From Streptomyces misionensis (GTDB lineage: Bacteria > Actinomycetota > Actinomycetes > Streptomycetales > Streptomycetaceae), in contig NZ_FNTD01000004.1 in NCBI RefSeq assembly GCF_900104815.1, positions 1,488,001 through 1,552,000 of the forward strand: a stretch of DNA of 64,000 nt, written 5' to 3'. The position numbers were made by a program, and so were the translations under genes. The notes below the pieces were generated by a model. That model saw nothing but the letters and a program-made list of their open reading frames with translations, did not search any database and was not told the DNA's origin. Shown one piece after another: positions 35,767 through 43,780 of the stretch (position 1 is the first letter of the stretch; the number at the start of each line of letters is the position of its first letter).

Positions 35767-36297
35767 ATGATGACGCGGCGGGCACTGATCGTGGCGATCG
35801 GCGGCAAGGAACCGGAGGTGGACGCGGAGGCGTTCGTGGCGCCGAACGCCTCGCTGATCGGGGACGTGACCGTGGGCGCGGGGGCGAGCGTCTGGTACGG
35901 CGCGGTGGTGCGCGGGGACGTCGAGCGGATCTCGGTGGGGGCGCAGGCGAACGTGCAGGACAACGTCACGCTGCACGCCGACCCCGGGTTCCCGGTGCGC
36001 ATCGGGGAGCGGGTGTCCATCGGGCACAACGCGGTGGTGCACGGGGCGACCGTGGAGGACGACTGCCTGATCGGGATGGGGGCGACGGTGCTCAACGGGG
36101 CGGTGATCGGGGCGGGTTCCCTGGTGGCCGCGCAGGCGCTGGTGCCCCAGGGGATGGTGGTGCCGGCCGGGTCACTGGTGGCGGGGGTGCCCGCGAAGGT
36201 GCGGCGCGAGCTGTCCGCCGAGGAGCGGGAGGGGCTGACCCTGAACGGCACGCTGTACGCCGGGCTGGCCCAGGCGCATCGCGAGGTGCACGAGTAG
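35767..36297 (+). CDS. Gamma-carbonic-anhydrase-like protein
   Basis: 176 residues, left-handed beta-helix. The three zinc histidines are in TLHADPG and IGHNAVVHG, with NVQDNVTLH before them, as in the gamma-CA/PaaY family. It may hydrate CO2 or hydrolyse thioesters. Two adjacent ATG codons (35767 and 35770) follow GAGGAG; either may be used. Confidence 0.88.
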   Translation: MMTRRALIVAIGGKEPEVDAEAFVAPNASLIGDVTVGAGASVWYGAVVRGDVERISVGAQANVQDNVTLHADPGFPVRIGERVSIGHNAVVHGATVEDDCLIGMGATVLNGAVIGAGSLVAAQALVPQGMVVPAGSLVAGVPAKVRRELSAEEREGLTLNGTLYAGLAQAHREVHE

Positions 36298-36312
36298 CCG
36301 GCCCCGGCGGGC

Positions 36313-36963
36313 TCAGTCCCCGGCGCTGACGGGTTCCGGCTCCTTGTGCGCGAGCTCCTGCTGGGCCTTCTTCGCCCTGCGCTTGACGACCAGCATGGTG
36401 GCCAGGCCCAGCACCACCGCGGCGGCGAGGCCCACGTAGGAGAACTTCTTGAGCCAGCCCTCGGCGACCACGCCCACGTAGTAGACGGCGGCCGTGGTGC
36501 CGCCGGCCCAGCAGATGCCGCCGAGGACGTTGGCGATCAGGAACTTCCAGTAGGGCATGTGCAGGACGCCGGCGAGGGGGCCGGCGAAGATGCGCAGCAG
36601 GGCGACGAAGCGGCCGAAGAAGACGGCCCACATGCCCCACTTCTGGAACGAGCGCTCGGCGGTGGCCACGTGCCCCTCGCCGAAGTGCCTCGGGAACTTC
36701 TTGCCCAGCCAGGCCAGCAGCGGCCGGCCGCCCTTGCGCCCGATGGCGTAGCCGATGGAGTCGCCGATCACCGCGCCCGCGGTCGCGCAGGCGCCGAGGA
36801 TCAGCGGGTTGATGTGGGAGTGCTGGGAGGACATGAGCGCGGCGGAGACCAGCACGATCTCGCCCGGCAGCGGGATGCCGAGGCTTTCGACGCCGATCAC
36901 CAGGGCCACCACGGCGTAGACGGCGACCGCCGGCACCGAGTCGAGCCATTCCTGGACGTGCAC
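36313..36963 (-). CDS. DedA-family membrane protein
   Basis: 216 residues, four to five membrane helices. It has VIGVESLGIPLPGEIVLVSAA (DedA E/PGE motif), GDSIGYAIGRKGG, and a re-entrant region FFGRFVALLRIFAGPLAG (FxGRxxPxxR-like; the Pro is replaced by Ala). DedA proteins are flippases for undecaprenyl phosphate or phosphatidylethanolamine. GTG 36963 is preceded by GGGGAGG. Confidence 0.85.
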   Translation of the reverse strand: MHVQEWLDSVPAVAVYAVVALVIGVESLGIPLPGEIVLVSAALMSSQHSHINPLILGACATAGAVIGDSIGYAIGRKGGRPLLAWLGKKFPRHFGEGHVATAERSFQKWGMWAVFFGRFVALLRIFAGPLAGVLHMPYWKFLIANVLGGICWAGGTTAAVYYVGVVAEGWLKKFSYVGLAAAVVLGLATMLVVKRRAKKAQQELAHKEPEPVSAGD

Positions 36964-37177
36964 CGCCGGGTCCTCCCCTGTCGCTGACCTTGCCCGGAGC
37001 GCGGTATGTAAAGCGCTCCCCAAAGAAGGCTACCCGGTAGGTGGTGAACGGCCGATGGCGCGCGTGCGCCCGACGGCACCGCCCCGCCCCCGGCCATTGG
37101 GTTCCAGGACACCCTCGTGTCATACAACGGGGGAAGGTTCCCGGCGGTTCCCTCCCGGCCCCGCGCGGAAGGACGGC

Positions 37178-38197
37178 GTGCCCGTGTCCTCACCGTCCCC
37201 GACCTCCTCCGTCGCCGCGCCCTGCGCTGCCGGGCCCGCGGCCCCCGCCCGCTCGCCGGCGCCGATGTCCGCCCGGCCGGTGCGGCTGGCGCTGTGCCTG
37301 GCCCCGCTGCTGGTCGCGGGGTGCTGGGCGGCCGCCAACCGGCCCGTGGTGTCCGAGGGGGTGCGGCGGCTGGTCGCGGCCGACCCCGGGTGGCTGCTGG
37401 CCGGGGCCGGGTGCACGTGTCTGACCTGGGTGGCGGCCTCCTGTGTCCGGCAGGGCGCCCTGCCGGACCGGGTGCCGGCCGGGTTGCTGCTGGCGTCGCA
37501 GTGCGCCGCGGGGGCCGCGAACCATGTGCTGCCCGGCGGGCTCGGCGCGCACGCCGTCACCCTGCGCTTCCTGCGGGCGCGGGGCGTGCCGCTGGACCGG
37601 GCGACGGCGTCGATCGGTCTCTACTCCCTGGCCAGGTCCGCCGCCAAGGCGCTGTTGCTGCTCGTCTTCCTGGCGGTCTCGCCGGCCTGGCGGCGCCTTG
37701 CCGACCTGGTGCCGGACGGGCCCGAGCTGGTGCCGGCCGCGGCGGTGGCGGGCGGCGTCGTGACCGGGGCGGGGGTGCTGCTGACGGTCGTACGGCCGTT
37801 GCGGCGACCGGTGACCGGACTGGTGCGCACCGCGCTCGCCGACGTCCGGGCGGTGCACGCGCGGCCCGGCCGGGCGCTGGCCCTGTGGGGCGGCGCGCTG
37901 GCGATGCCGCTGGTGCAGGCGGGGGCGCTGGCCTGTGTCGGCGCCTCGCTCGGGCTCGGGCTGCCCTGGCCCCAGGTGGTGCTGGCGTTCCTCGCGGCGG
38001 GCACCGCCGTGGGCGCCGTGCCCGCGCCCGGCGGGATCGCGGTGGACGCGGCGCTGGTGTGGACCCTGGCCGCGTTCGGCGCCGCGCCCGCCGCGGCGAC
38101 CGCCACCGTCATCGGCTACCGGCTGGTCACCGACTGGCTGCCGATACTCCCCGGAGCGCTCGTCCTGTCGGCACTGGTCCGGGCCAAGGCGCTCTGA
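37178..38197 (+). CDS. YbhN-type integral membrane protein (lysylphosphatidylglycerol synthetase membrane-domain family)
   Basis: 339 residues with about eight hydrophobic helices. The family marks are ANHVLPGGLGAHAVTLRFLR and AVPAPGGIAVDAALVWTL (xPGGxG repeats). YbhN proteins lack the synthetase domain and probably move lipids. GTG 37178 with GGAAGGA is preferred. A Pro-rich upstream extension from 37055 is rejected. Confidence 0.8.
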   Translation: MPVSSPSPTSSVAAPCAAGPAAPARSPAPMSARPVRLALCLAPLLVAGCWAAANRPVVSEGVRRLVAADPGWLLAGAGCTCLTWVAASCVRQGALPDRVPAGLLLASQCAAGAANHVLPGGLGAHAVTLRFLRARGVPLDRATASIGLYSLARSAAKALLLLVFLAVSPAWRRLADLVPDGPELVPAAAVAGGVVTGAGVLLTVVRPLRRPVTGLVRTALADVRAVHARPGRALALWGGALAMPLVQAGALACVGASLGLGLPWPQVVLAFLAAGTAVGAVPAPGGIAVDAALVWTLAAFGAAPAAATATVIGYRLVTDWLPILPGALVLSALVRAKAL

Positions 38198-38258
38198 CGC
38201 CCCCGCCCGTGCGCGACCCCGCCGGGGCGAGCCGGCCCGGCGGGGTCACGGGAGACGA

Positions 38259-38284
38259 GAGGGGCCCCTCGCGAGGGGCCCCTC
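38259..38284. terminator. Perfect 26-bp palindrome, bidirectional terminator
   Basis: The half GAGGGGCCCCTCG is followed by its own reverse complement, between the convergent YbhN-like and xylanase genes. Confidence 0.65.
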
Positions 38285-38300
38285 CGCTCGCGGACGCGGC

Positions 38301-39455
38301 TCAGTCGCCCGCGTGGCGGACGGTGCCCGCCGCCAGCTTCAGGTCCTGCTGGAGCGTGGAGTAGGCGGGCTTCGGCTTCAGGTTCACGTCGTAGAGCAGG
38401 CCGTACCCCTCGCCGCTGAACGTGCCCGGGATCCAGGAGTCGCCGTCGTGGACGCCCCAGGCGGTGAAGGAGATGCACTGGCGGACCAGTTCGCAGCCCT
38501 TGAGCAGTTCGGAGAACTCGTAGGGCTGGGCGTACTGGGCGAGCGCGTCCGTGGGCACCTGGTCGGTCGCGTTGTCGACGAAGGTGCGCACGTCGGCCTC
38601 GGTGACGGCGACCTTCAGCCCCAGGTCGCCGAACGCCTGGAGATCGGCCTGGTACTGCCGGGCGTCGAAGCCGTACTGGGTGTCGAGGTGGGCCTGCTCG
38701 CCGATGCCGTCGATCGGCACGCCCTGCGCCCGCAGCTTCTTGACGAAGTCGTAGACCGCCTGGAACTTGGCGTTGGTCCCGTCCTCGCCGGTGATGTTGT
38801 AGTCGTTGTACATCAGCAGGGCCTTCGGGTCGGCCTTGTGCGCCCAGCGGAACACGTCCGCCACGATGCCCGAACCGAGGTGCTGGATCCAGAAGTCGTC
38901 GGCGTTCAGACCGTCGGCCCGCGGGGTGTCCCAGGAGTTGGCGAAGACCTCGTTGGCGACGTCCCACTGCCACACCTTGCCCTTGAAGTGGGTGACCTCG
39001 TCGGTGACGTGCTGGTGGAGGATGTCGCGCAGCCGGGCGTCGCTGATGGAGCCGTTCGCGACCCCGGTGGTCAGCCAGCCGGGCAGCTGGTTGTGCCACA
39101 TGAGGGTGTGCCCGCGCACCGCCTGGCCGTGCTGCTGGGCGAACCGCACCAGCTGGTCCGCCTGCTTCCAGTCGTGGACGCCCTCGCTGGGCTCCACGCT
39201 CTCCCACTTCATGGCGTTCTCGGGCGTGACCGCGGAGAACTGGTCGGCGACGATGTCGGTGTAGGCCTTGTTGGTGCCCAGCTGGGCCGCGTCGACCGCG
39301 GTGCCGATCCGCAGGCCCTGCTTCGACGCCAGCGCCCGCAGGGAGGTGTCGGCCGGTCCGCTGTTGTTGCCCGCGACCGCTACGGCGGCGGGAACGAGCA
39401 GCAGGGCGGCGACACCAGTGGCGACGAGCGTGGATCTGCGCCGAAGTTGCTTCAC
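38301..39455 (-). CDS. Secreted endo-1,4-beta-xylanase, GH10
   Basis: 384 residues. Signal peptide (MKQLRRRSTLVATGVAALLL, cleavage near AVAVAG) and a single GH10 barrel. The acid/base Glu is in WQWDVANEVF (about 165), the nucleophile Glu in VAVTEADVRT (about 270), and TLMWHNQLPGWL gives the family substrate site. There is no carbohydrate-binding module. The enzyme cuts xylan outside the cell. GTG 39455 follows GGGGAG. Two CGAAA-N-TTTCG boxes flank its promoter, the kind of palindrome reported upstream of actinomycete xylanase genes. Confidence 0.92.
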   Translation of the reverse strand: MKQLRRRSTLVATGVAALLLVPAAVAVAGNNSGPADTSLRALASKQGLRIGTAVDAAQLGTNKAYTDIVADQFSAVTPENAMKWESVEPSEGVHDWKQADQLVRFAQQHGQAVRGHTLMWHNQLPGWLTTGVANGSISDARLRDILHQHVTDEVTHFKGKVWQWDVANEVFANSWDTPRADGLNADDFWIQHLGSGIVADVFRWAHKADPKALLMYNDYNITGEDGTNAKFQAVYDFVKKLRAQGVPIDGIGEQAHLDTQYGFDARQYQADLQAFGDLGLKVAVTEADVRTFVDNATDQVPTDALAQYAQPYEFSELLKGCELVRQCISFTAWGVHDGDSWIPGTFSGEGYGLLYDVNLKPKPAYSTLQQDLKLAAGTVRHAGD

Positions 39456-39483
39456 GACGGGCTCCCCGGGAGTCAGTGGGCCT

Positions 39484-39494
39484 CGAAAGTTTCG
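39484..39494. promoter_or_regulatory. CGAAA-N-TTTCG box, proximal
   Basis: Perfect 11-bp palindrome CGAAAGTTTCG, about 20 bases downstream of the predicted xylanase transcription start. Confidence 0.6.
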
Positions 39495-39510
39495 GGCCGC
39501 TGTTCGATCG

Positions 39511-39547
39511 GAGCTGCAAGCTAGACCCCGCGATCTCACCGAGTCAA
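39511..39547 (-). promoter_or_regulatory. Promoter of the xylanase gene
   Basis: On the minus strand TTGACT (39542-39547), 18 bp, TAGCTT (39518-39523). Confidence 0.55.
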
Positions 39548-39596
39548 TGGGCCTGCACCGCCTTGTCCTCGACGACTTCGACAGAGTGCGGGTGGC

Positions 39597-39607
39597 CGAA
39601 ACTTTCG
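39597..39607. promoter_or_regulatory. CGAAA-N-TTTCG box, distal
   Basis: Second perfect palindrome CGAAACTTTCG, 113 bp upstream of the first, at about -90. With the proximal copy it could allow repression by DNA looping. Confidence 0.6.
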
Positions 39608-39654
39608 AACCTTCCCGCCCCAGCGGTGCACCAGCCGAACCACCAGGAACGCCG

Positions 39655-39683
39655 AAGGGCCTCCGACATCGTCGGAGGCCCTT
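39655..39683. terminator. Terminator of the thioesterase gene
   Basis: AAGGGCCTCCGAC pairs perfectly with its reverse complement (13 bp, loop ATC), just past the stop at 39702 on the minus strand. Confidence 0.7.
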
Positions 39684-39701
39684 GCACGGGTGCGGGACGT
39701 C

Positions 39702-40154
39702 TCAGCCGTTGGGGCGCAGCGTCCACACGACTGTCATCTCGCCGGTGACCGCGCCGTCCGCGCGTCGGATCTCGATCGTCACCGGGAACTCGGGGCGTTG
39801 CCCGGCGTCGAGTTCGGCCACGACCTCGGCGGCCGGCCGGCCCAGGGTCGCGGTCGCGGTGACGGCGCCCATCGCCAGCTTCTTGTAGGCGATCTCGGCG
39901 CGCACCGCGAGCGGCACCGCGCGCGAGAGCTGGTCCCCGAAGGCGGCCAGCACGATCGCGCCGCTCGCCGACTCCCCGAGCGTGAACATCGCGCCGGCGT
40001 GCGGCCCGCCCACGTGGTTGTGGTACTCCCCCTGGTCCGGCAGGGACAGCACGGCCCGCTCGGCGGTGGTCTCCTGGAACTGGAGGTTCAGCGTCCGGGC
40101 CATCGGCACGGTGGCGGCGAGCATCTCGCCGATCGACATCTGGTCTGCGCTCAT
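39702..40154 (-). CDS. Hotdog-fold thioesterase-like protein (DUF4442/PaaI type)
   Basis: 150 residues, one hotdog domain with HNHVGGPHAGAMFTLGESASG, the loop-and-helix region of the family, and AEIAYKKLAMGAVTATATL. It may hydrolyse acyl-CoA; substrate unknown. ATG 40154 is used; ATG 40163, three codons upstream, is possible. Neither has a ribosome site. Confidence 0.8.
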   Translation of the reverse strand: MSADQMSIGEMLAATVPMARTLNLQFQETTAERAVLSLPDQGEYHNHVGGPHAGAMFTLGESASGAIVLAAFGDQLSRAVPLAVRAEIAYKKLAMGAVTATATLGRPAAEVVAELDAGQRPEFPVTIEIRRADGAVTGEMTVVWTLRPNG

Positions 40155-40269
40155 GGCCGTCATGTTACTCACGAGTAGAACGCGCTGACCAGGTCCGCGC
40201 CCCCCTCGCGACCACCCTGACGAGATCCCGTGACCGAACCGTGCCGCCGCCGCACTAGTGTTGTCGGCC

Positions 40270-41343
40270 ATGTGGCCAGATCAGCAGCCGCCCGGGGGCG
40301 CGCAGAACCCGCAGCAGAACCCGTATCAGCAGCCGGGTTACCAGCAGCCGAATCCGTACCAGCAGCCCGGATACCAGCAGTACCCGCAGGCCGGGCAGAA
40401 CCCCCAGGCGGGGCAGTACCCGCAGGCCGGGCAGCAGCCGCAGGCGGGGCAGTACCCGCAGGCCGGCCCGTACGGGCAGCAGCCGCAGTGGGGGCAGCAG
40501 CCGCCCACGGTGCCCATCCAGGGCCCCCCGCAGGGCGGCGGCGACGGCGGCGGCCGTACGAAGCTGATCGCGATCGTCGCGGCCGCCGCGGTGGTGGTCG
40601 CCGCCTGTGTGACCGGGTACCTGGTCCTCAACGGCGGTTCGAAGAACGACAAGGCGGACGACAGGACGAGCCACTCGCCGAGCGCCGCCCCGTCCACCCC
40701 GTCCTCCGGCGACAACCCGCGGGCCACGGAGAGCGAGAAGCCGACCGTGCCGGGCTGGAAGGTCGTGGTGAACCCCAAGTGGGGCATCGCCTTCGACGTG
40801 CCCGCCGACTGGCAGGCCCAGGCGCCCGATCTGGAGGTCGGCTTCGAGGACCACAAGTCCACCAGCGGGAAGCCGCTGATCGTGATGTCGGGCACCGCCG
40901 AGGACCAGCCTCAGTGGTGCACCTCCGACGACAACAAGGACGGCCGCACCGACGACACCCCGCTCGCCGTCGTGGGCACCAAGGGTGCCAGCGGCGCCAA
41001 GAGCACCGACCAGATAGCGATCAACACCCCGGCCTGGTGGGTCTACGGCGGCTACACCCAGCCGGACAAGAAGAGCGTCACCTTCGACAAGAAGGCCACC
41101 CCCTTCACCACCGCCTCCGGCATCAAGGGCAGTTACGGCTGGGCACGCTCGTCCGGCACCCCGCAGAAGGGCAAGTGCGCGAGCGACGGCAAGGCGCTCA
41201 CCTTCGGCTTCCAGAACTCGGCCCACGACTACGTGTCGTTCAACTTCTACGGCGCCAAGGGCGTGCAGGACGAGGTCCCGGACGCCACGGTCCTGAAGAT
41301 CCTCGGCACGGTCCGGCTGCACGGCACCCCGACGTCCGACTGA
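40270..41343 (+). CDS. Membrane-anchored protein with Pro/Gln-rich N-terminus
   Basis: 357 residues. The first 90 are a low-complexity cytoplasmic tract of PYQQPGYQQ and YPQAGQNPQAGQ repeats. One membrane helix follows (KLIAIVAAAAVVVAACVTGY, about 102-122). A Ser/Thr-rich linker leads to an extracytoplasmic domain of about 200 residues (from WKVVVNPKWGIAFDVPADW) with no family I recognise. Two Cys in the domain may form a disulfide. ATG 40270 has no ribosome site. Confidence 0.75.
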   Translation: MWPDQQPPGGAQNPQQNPYQQPGYQQPNPYQQPGYQQYPQAGQNPQAGQYPQAGQQPQAGQYPQAGPYGQQPQWGQQPPTVPIQGPPQGGGDGGGRTKLIAIVAAAAVVVAACVTGYLVLNGGSKNDKADDRTSHSPSAAPSTPSSGDNPRATESEKPTVPGWKVVVNPKWGIAFDVPADWQAQAPDLEVGFEDHKSTSGKPLIVMSGTAEDQPQWCTSDDNKDGRTDDTPLAVVGTKGASGAKSTDQIAINTPAWWVYGGYTQPDKKSVTFDKKATPFTTASGIKGSYGWARSSGTPQKGKCASDGKALTFGFQNSAHDYVSFNFYGAKGVQDEVPDATVLKILGTVRLHGTPTSD

Positions 41344-41470
41344 CCGGCGCCGGGCGCGCCCCCTGCGCCGCCTCACCCGCACCGGGTGAGGCGCCCCGGG
41401 CCCCGCCGTGCCCAAGCTGAACACACAGGGGCCCGGCACCCGGGGCGCACAGGACGGAGGGACGACGACC

Positions 41471-41902
41471 ATGAGCGCGCAGACCCATCTGGCGTACGAC
41501 TATCCACTGGCCAGCGCCTTCTTCACCATGCTCTGGTTCGCGCTGTGGATCCTGTGGCTGTTCCTGCTCTTCCGGGTCGTCTTCGACATCTTCCGGGACG
41601 ACGGTCTCGGCGGCTGGGCCAAGGCCGGCTGGCTGGCCTTCGTGGTCGTCCTGCCGTACCTGGGCGTGCTGGTCTACCTCGTCGCCCGCGGCAGGGGCAT
41701 GGGCCGGCGGGAGGTCGAGCAGGCGCAGTCGCGCAAGCGCGAGTTCGACGAGTACATCCGCCGCACGGCGGGGCCCGAACGCCCCAGCGCCACCGACGAA
41801 CTGGTCAGACTCTCGGAGATGCGCGCCCACGGCAGCATCACCGAGGAGGAGTTCGCCCGCGCCAAGCAGCTCGTCCTCAGCGGCCGGCGCCCCGATTCCT
41901 GA
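41471..41902 (+). CDS. PLDc_N/SHOCT membrane protein
   Basis: 143 residues: two membrane helices (FFTMLWFALWILWLFLLFR and AGWLAFVVVLPYLGVLVYL, a PLDc_N-type hairpin), a charged linker, and a C-terminal SHOCT motif (ATDELVRLSEMRAHGSITEE, then EFARAKQLVL). SHOCT usually mediates oligomerisation or partner binding. Cellular role unknown. Confidence 0.8.
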   Translation: MSAQTHLAYDYPLASAFFTMLWFALWILWLFLLFRVVFDIFRDDGLGGWAKAGWLAFVVVLPYLGVLVYLVARGRGMGRREVEQAQSRKREFDEYIRRTAGPERPSATDELVRLSEMRAHGSITEEEFARAKQLVLSGRRPDS

Positions 41903-41914
41903 CCCGCGCCGGGA

Positions 41915-42760
41915 TCAGCCGATGCCGAACGCCCCGCCCGGCGGCACGGGCGACGGCACCGCGTCCGCGTCCTCGACCGGCCGCGCGGAGCCGATGAACT
42001 CCGTGAGCGCGGCGCCGTGTTCGACCCGGGCGGGAAAGGCGTCCGCGGCCACCCGGCGGGCCAGCGTGGCGACGTCCGGCGGCCGGTGCGAGGCGACGAG
42101 CACCGCGTTGCCGAACCGCCGGCCGCGCAGCACCCCCGGCTCGGCGATCAGCGCCAGCTCCTCGAACACCGCGGCGAACGTGGCCAGTTGGGAGCGGAGA
42201 AAGGCGAACGGCGCCGCGTCCGCGAGATTGGCCAGATAGGTCCCGCCGCGCCTGAGGACCCGCTCGGCCTCGCGGGCGTAGGCGAGGGTGGTGAGGTGGG
42301 CCGGGACCCGGGAGCCGCCGAAGACGTCCGCGATCAGCACGTCGGCCGAGTCGTCCGGTGCCGCCTCCAGCCAGGCCCGGGCGTCCGCGGCGTGCACCGC
42401 GACGCCCGAGCCCTCGGGCAGCGGGAGGTACTCGCCGACCAGTTCCAGCAGCCCCCGGTCGGCCTCCACGACGTCCTGCCGGGAGCCCGGCCGGGTCGCC
42501 GCGACGTACCGGGGCAGGGTGAGCGCGCCCCCGCCCAGGTGCACCACGTCCAGCGCCCGGCCCCGCGGTGCCACCGTGTCCAGCGCGTGTCCGAGGCGCC
42601 GCGCGTACTCGAACTCCAGGTACGTCGGCTCGTCCAGGTCGACGTACGACTGCGGCGCCCCGTCCACCGTCAGCAGCCAGGCCCGCTCCCGGTCGACGTC
42701 GGGCATCAGCTTGGCGGCGCCGTGATCGGTGGTGCGGAACACGGGTATCTGGTCGGTCAC
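41915..42760 (-). CDS. Spermidine-synthase-like methyltransferase-fold protein
   Basis: 281 residues, Rossmann methyltransferase fold. The motifs are DVVHLGGGALTLPRYVAATR (nucleotide loop), VVEADRGLLELV (acidic residue for ribose) and ADVLIADVFGGSRVP. Proteins of this kind are annotated as spermidine synthase-like, but the polyamine Asp motifs are not conserved well enough for a substrate call. GTG 42760 is chosen, with GAGG close by. Confidence 0.78.
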   Translation of the reverse strand: MTDQIPVFRTTDHGAAKLMPDVDRERAWLLTVDGAPQSYVDLDEPTYLEFEYARRLGHALDTVAPRGRALDVVHLGGGALTLPRYVAATRPGSRQDVVEADRGLLELVGEYLPLPEGSGVAVHAADARAWLEAAPDDSADVLIADVFGGSRVPAHLTTLAYAREAERVLRRGGTYLANLADAAPFAFLRSQLATFAAVFEELALIAEPGVLRGRRFGNAVLVASHRPPDVATLARRVAADAFPARVEHGAALTEFIGSARPVEDADAVPSPVPPGGAFGIG

Positions 42761-42809
42761 CACCTCATTGTGACGCGCCCCGGACGGCACCGGGACCGCG
42801 TCCCGCACC

Positions 42810-43727
42810 CTACGGGCCGACGGACACGACCGTCCCCACGCCGACCGTCCGGCCGCCCTCGCGGATGGCGAACCCGAGGCCCGGCTCCAGCGGTACCTCC
42901 CTCCCCAGCTCCACGCTCAACTCCGCCGTCCGACCGGGCCGGACGACGCCGACCGCGCCGAGGTCGATCTCCCCCGGCACGTCGGCGGTGCGGATGTAGA
43001 ACTGCGGCCGGTACCCCGTGGTGATCGGGGTCGTACGGCCCCCCTCACGCCCCGCCAGCACGTACACCCGCGCCGTGAACCGCCGCTCGGGCGTGACGCT
43101 GCCCGGCGCCGCCACGACGTGCCCGCGCCGCACCGCGTCCCGGGGCACGCCGCGCAGCAGCACGGCCACGTTGTCCCCGGCCTGCGCCTGCTCCATCGGC
43201 TTGCCGAAGGTCTCCAGGCCGGTGACGACGGTCTCGACGCCGTCGGCGCCGAGCACCGCCACCCGGTCCCCGAGGCGCAGCGTGCCGCGCTCCACGGCGC
43301 CGGTGACGACCGTGCCCCGCCCGGTGATGGTCAGCACGTTCTCCACCGGCATCAGGAACGGCGCGTCCAGATACCGCTCGGGCATCGGCACATAGGTGTC
43401 CACCGCGTCGAGCAGCGCCTCGATGGACGCCGTCCAGCGCGGGTCGCCCTCCAGCGCCCGCAGCCCGGAGACACGGACGACGGGCACCGCGTCGCCCGCG
43501 TAGCCCTGCGCGGTGAGCAGGTCGCGGACCTCCAGCTCGACCAGGTCCACGAGTTCCTCGTCGCCCGCGCCGTCGGCCTTGTTGAGGGCGACGACGATGT
43601 GGTCGACGCCCACCTGCCGGGCCAGCAGCACGTGCTCGGCGGTCTGCGGCATGATCCCGTCGAGCGCGGAGACGACGAGGATCGCCCCGTCGAGCTGCGC
43701 CGCGCCGGTCACCATGTTCTTGACGTA
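42810..43727 (-). pseudogene. tuf3: EF-Tu, C-terminal part (residues about 88-392), cut off by the integrated element
   Basis: The frame begins at the left junction with [20 protein letters not shown], has the GTP motif NKAD ([13 protein letters not shown]) and domains 2 and 3 (about residues 200-392, [34 protein letters not shown]). The N-terminal 87 codons lie 13.9 kb away at 57629-57889. Differences from typical EF-Tu ([22 protein letters not shown]) suggest the divergent second EF-Tu of Streptomyces (tuf3) rather than tuf1. An internal ATG (43715) could start a fragment without G1-G3, which cannot bind GTP properly. Confidence 0.85.
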
Positions 43728-43752
43728 CGTGGTTCGCGCACCCTGTCATACT
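43711..43752. other. attL
   Basis: tuf sequence (ATGTTCTTG) runs into the core ACGTA at 43723-43727. Then the element arm CGTGGTTCGC and the 12-mer GCACCCTGTCAT (43738-43749) follow. The 12-mer is the inverted partner of the one at attR. Confidence 0.85.
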
Positions 43753-43780
43753 GGCACTCGGCATGCTGAGGGGTGGATAC

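Noticed and set aside
40290..40500. CRISPR-like or tandem DNA repeat array
   Set aside because: The repeats are codons of a Pro/Gln/Ala/Gly-rich protein tract (YPQAGQ units) of irregular length, without spacers. No CRISPR array was found in the window.
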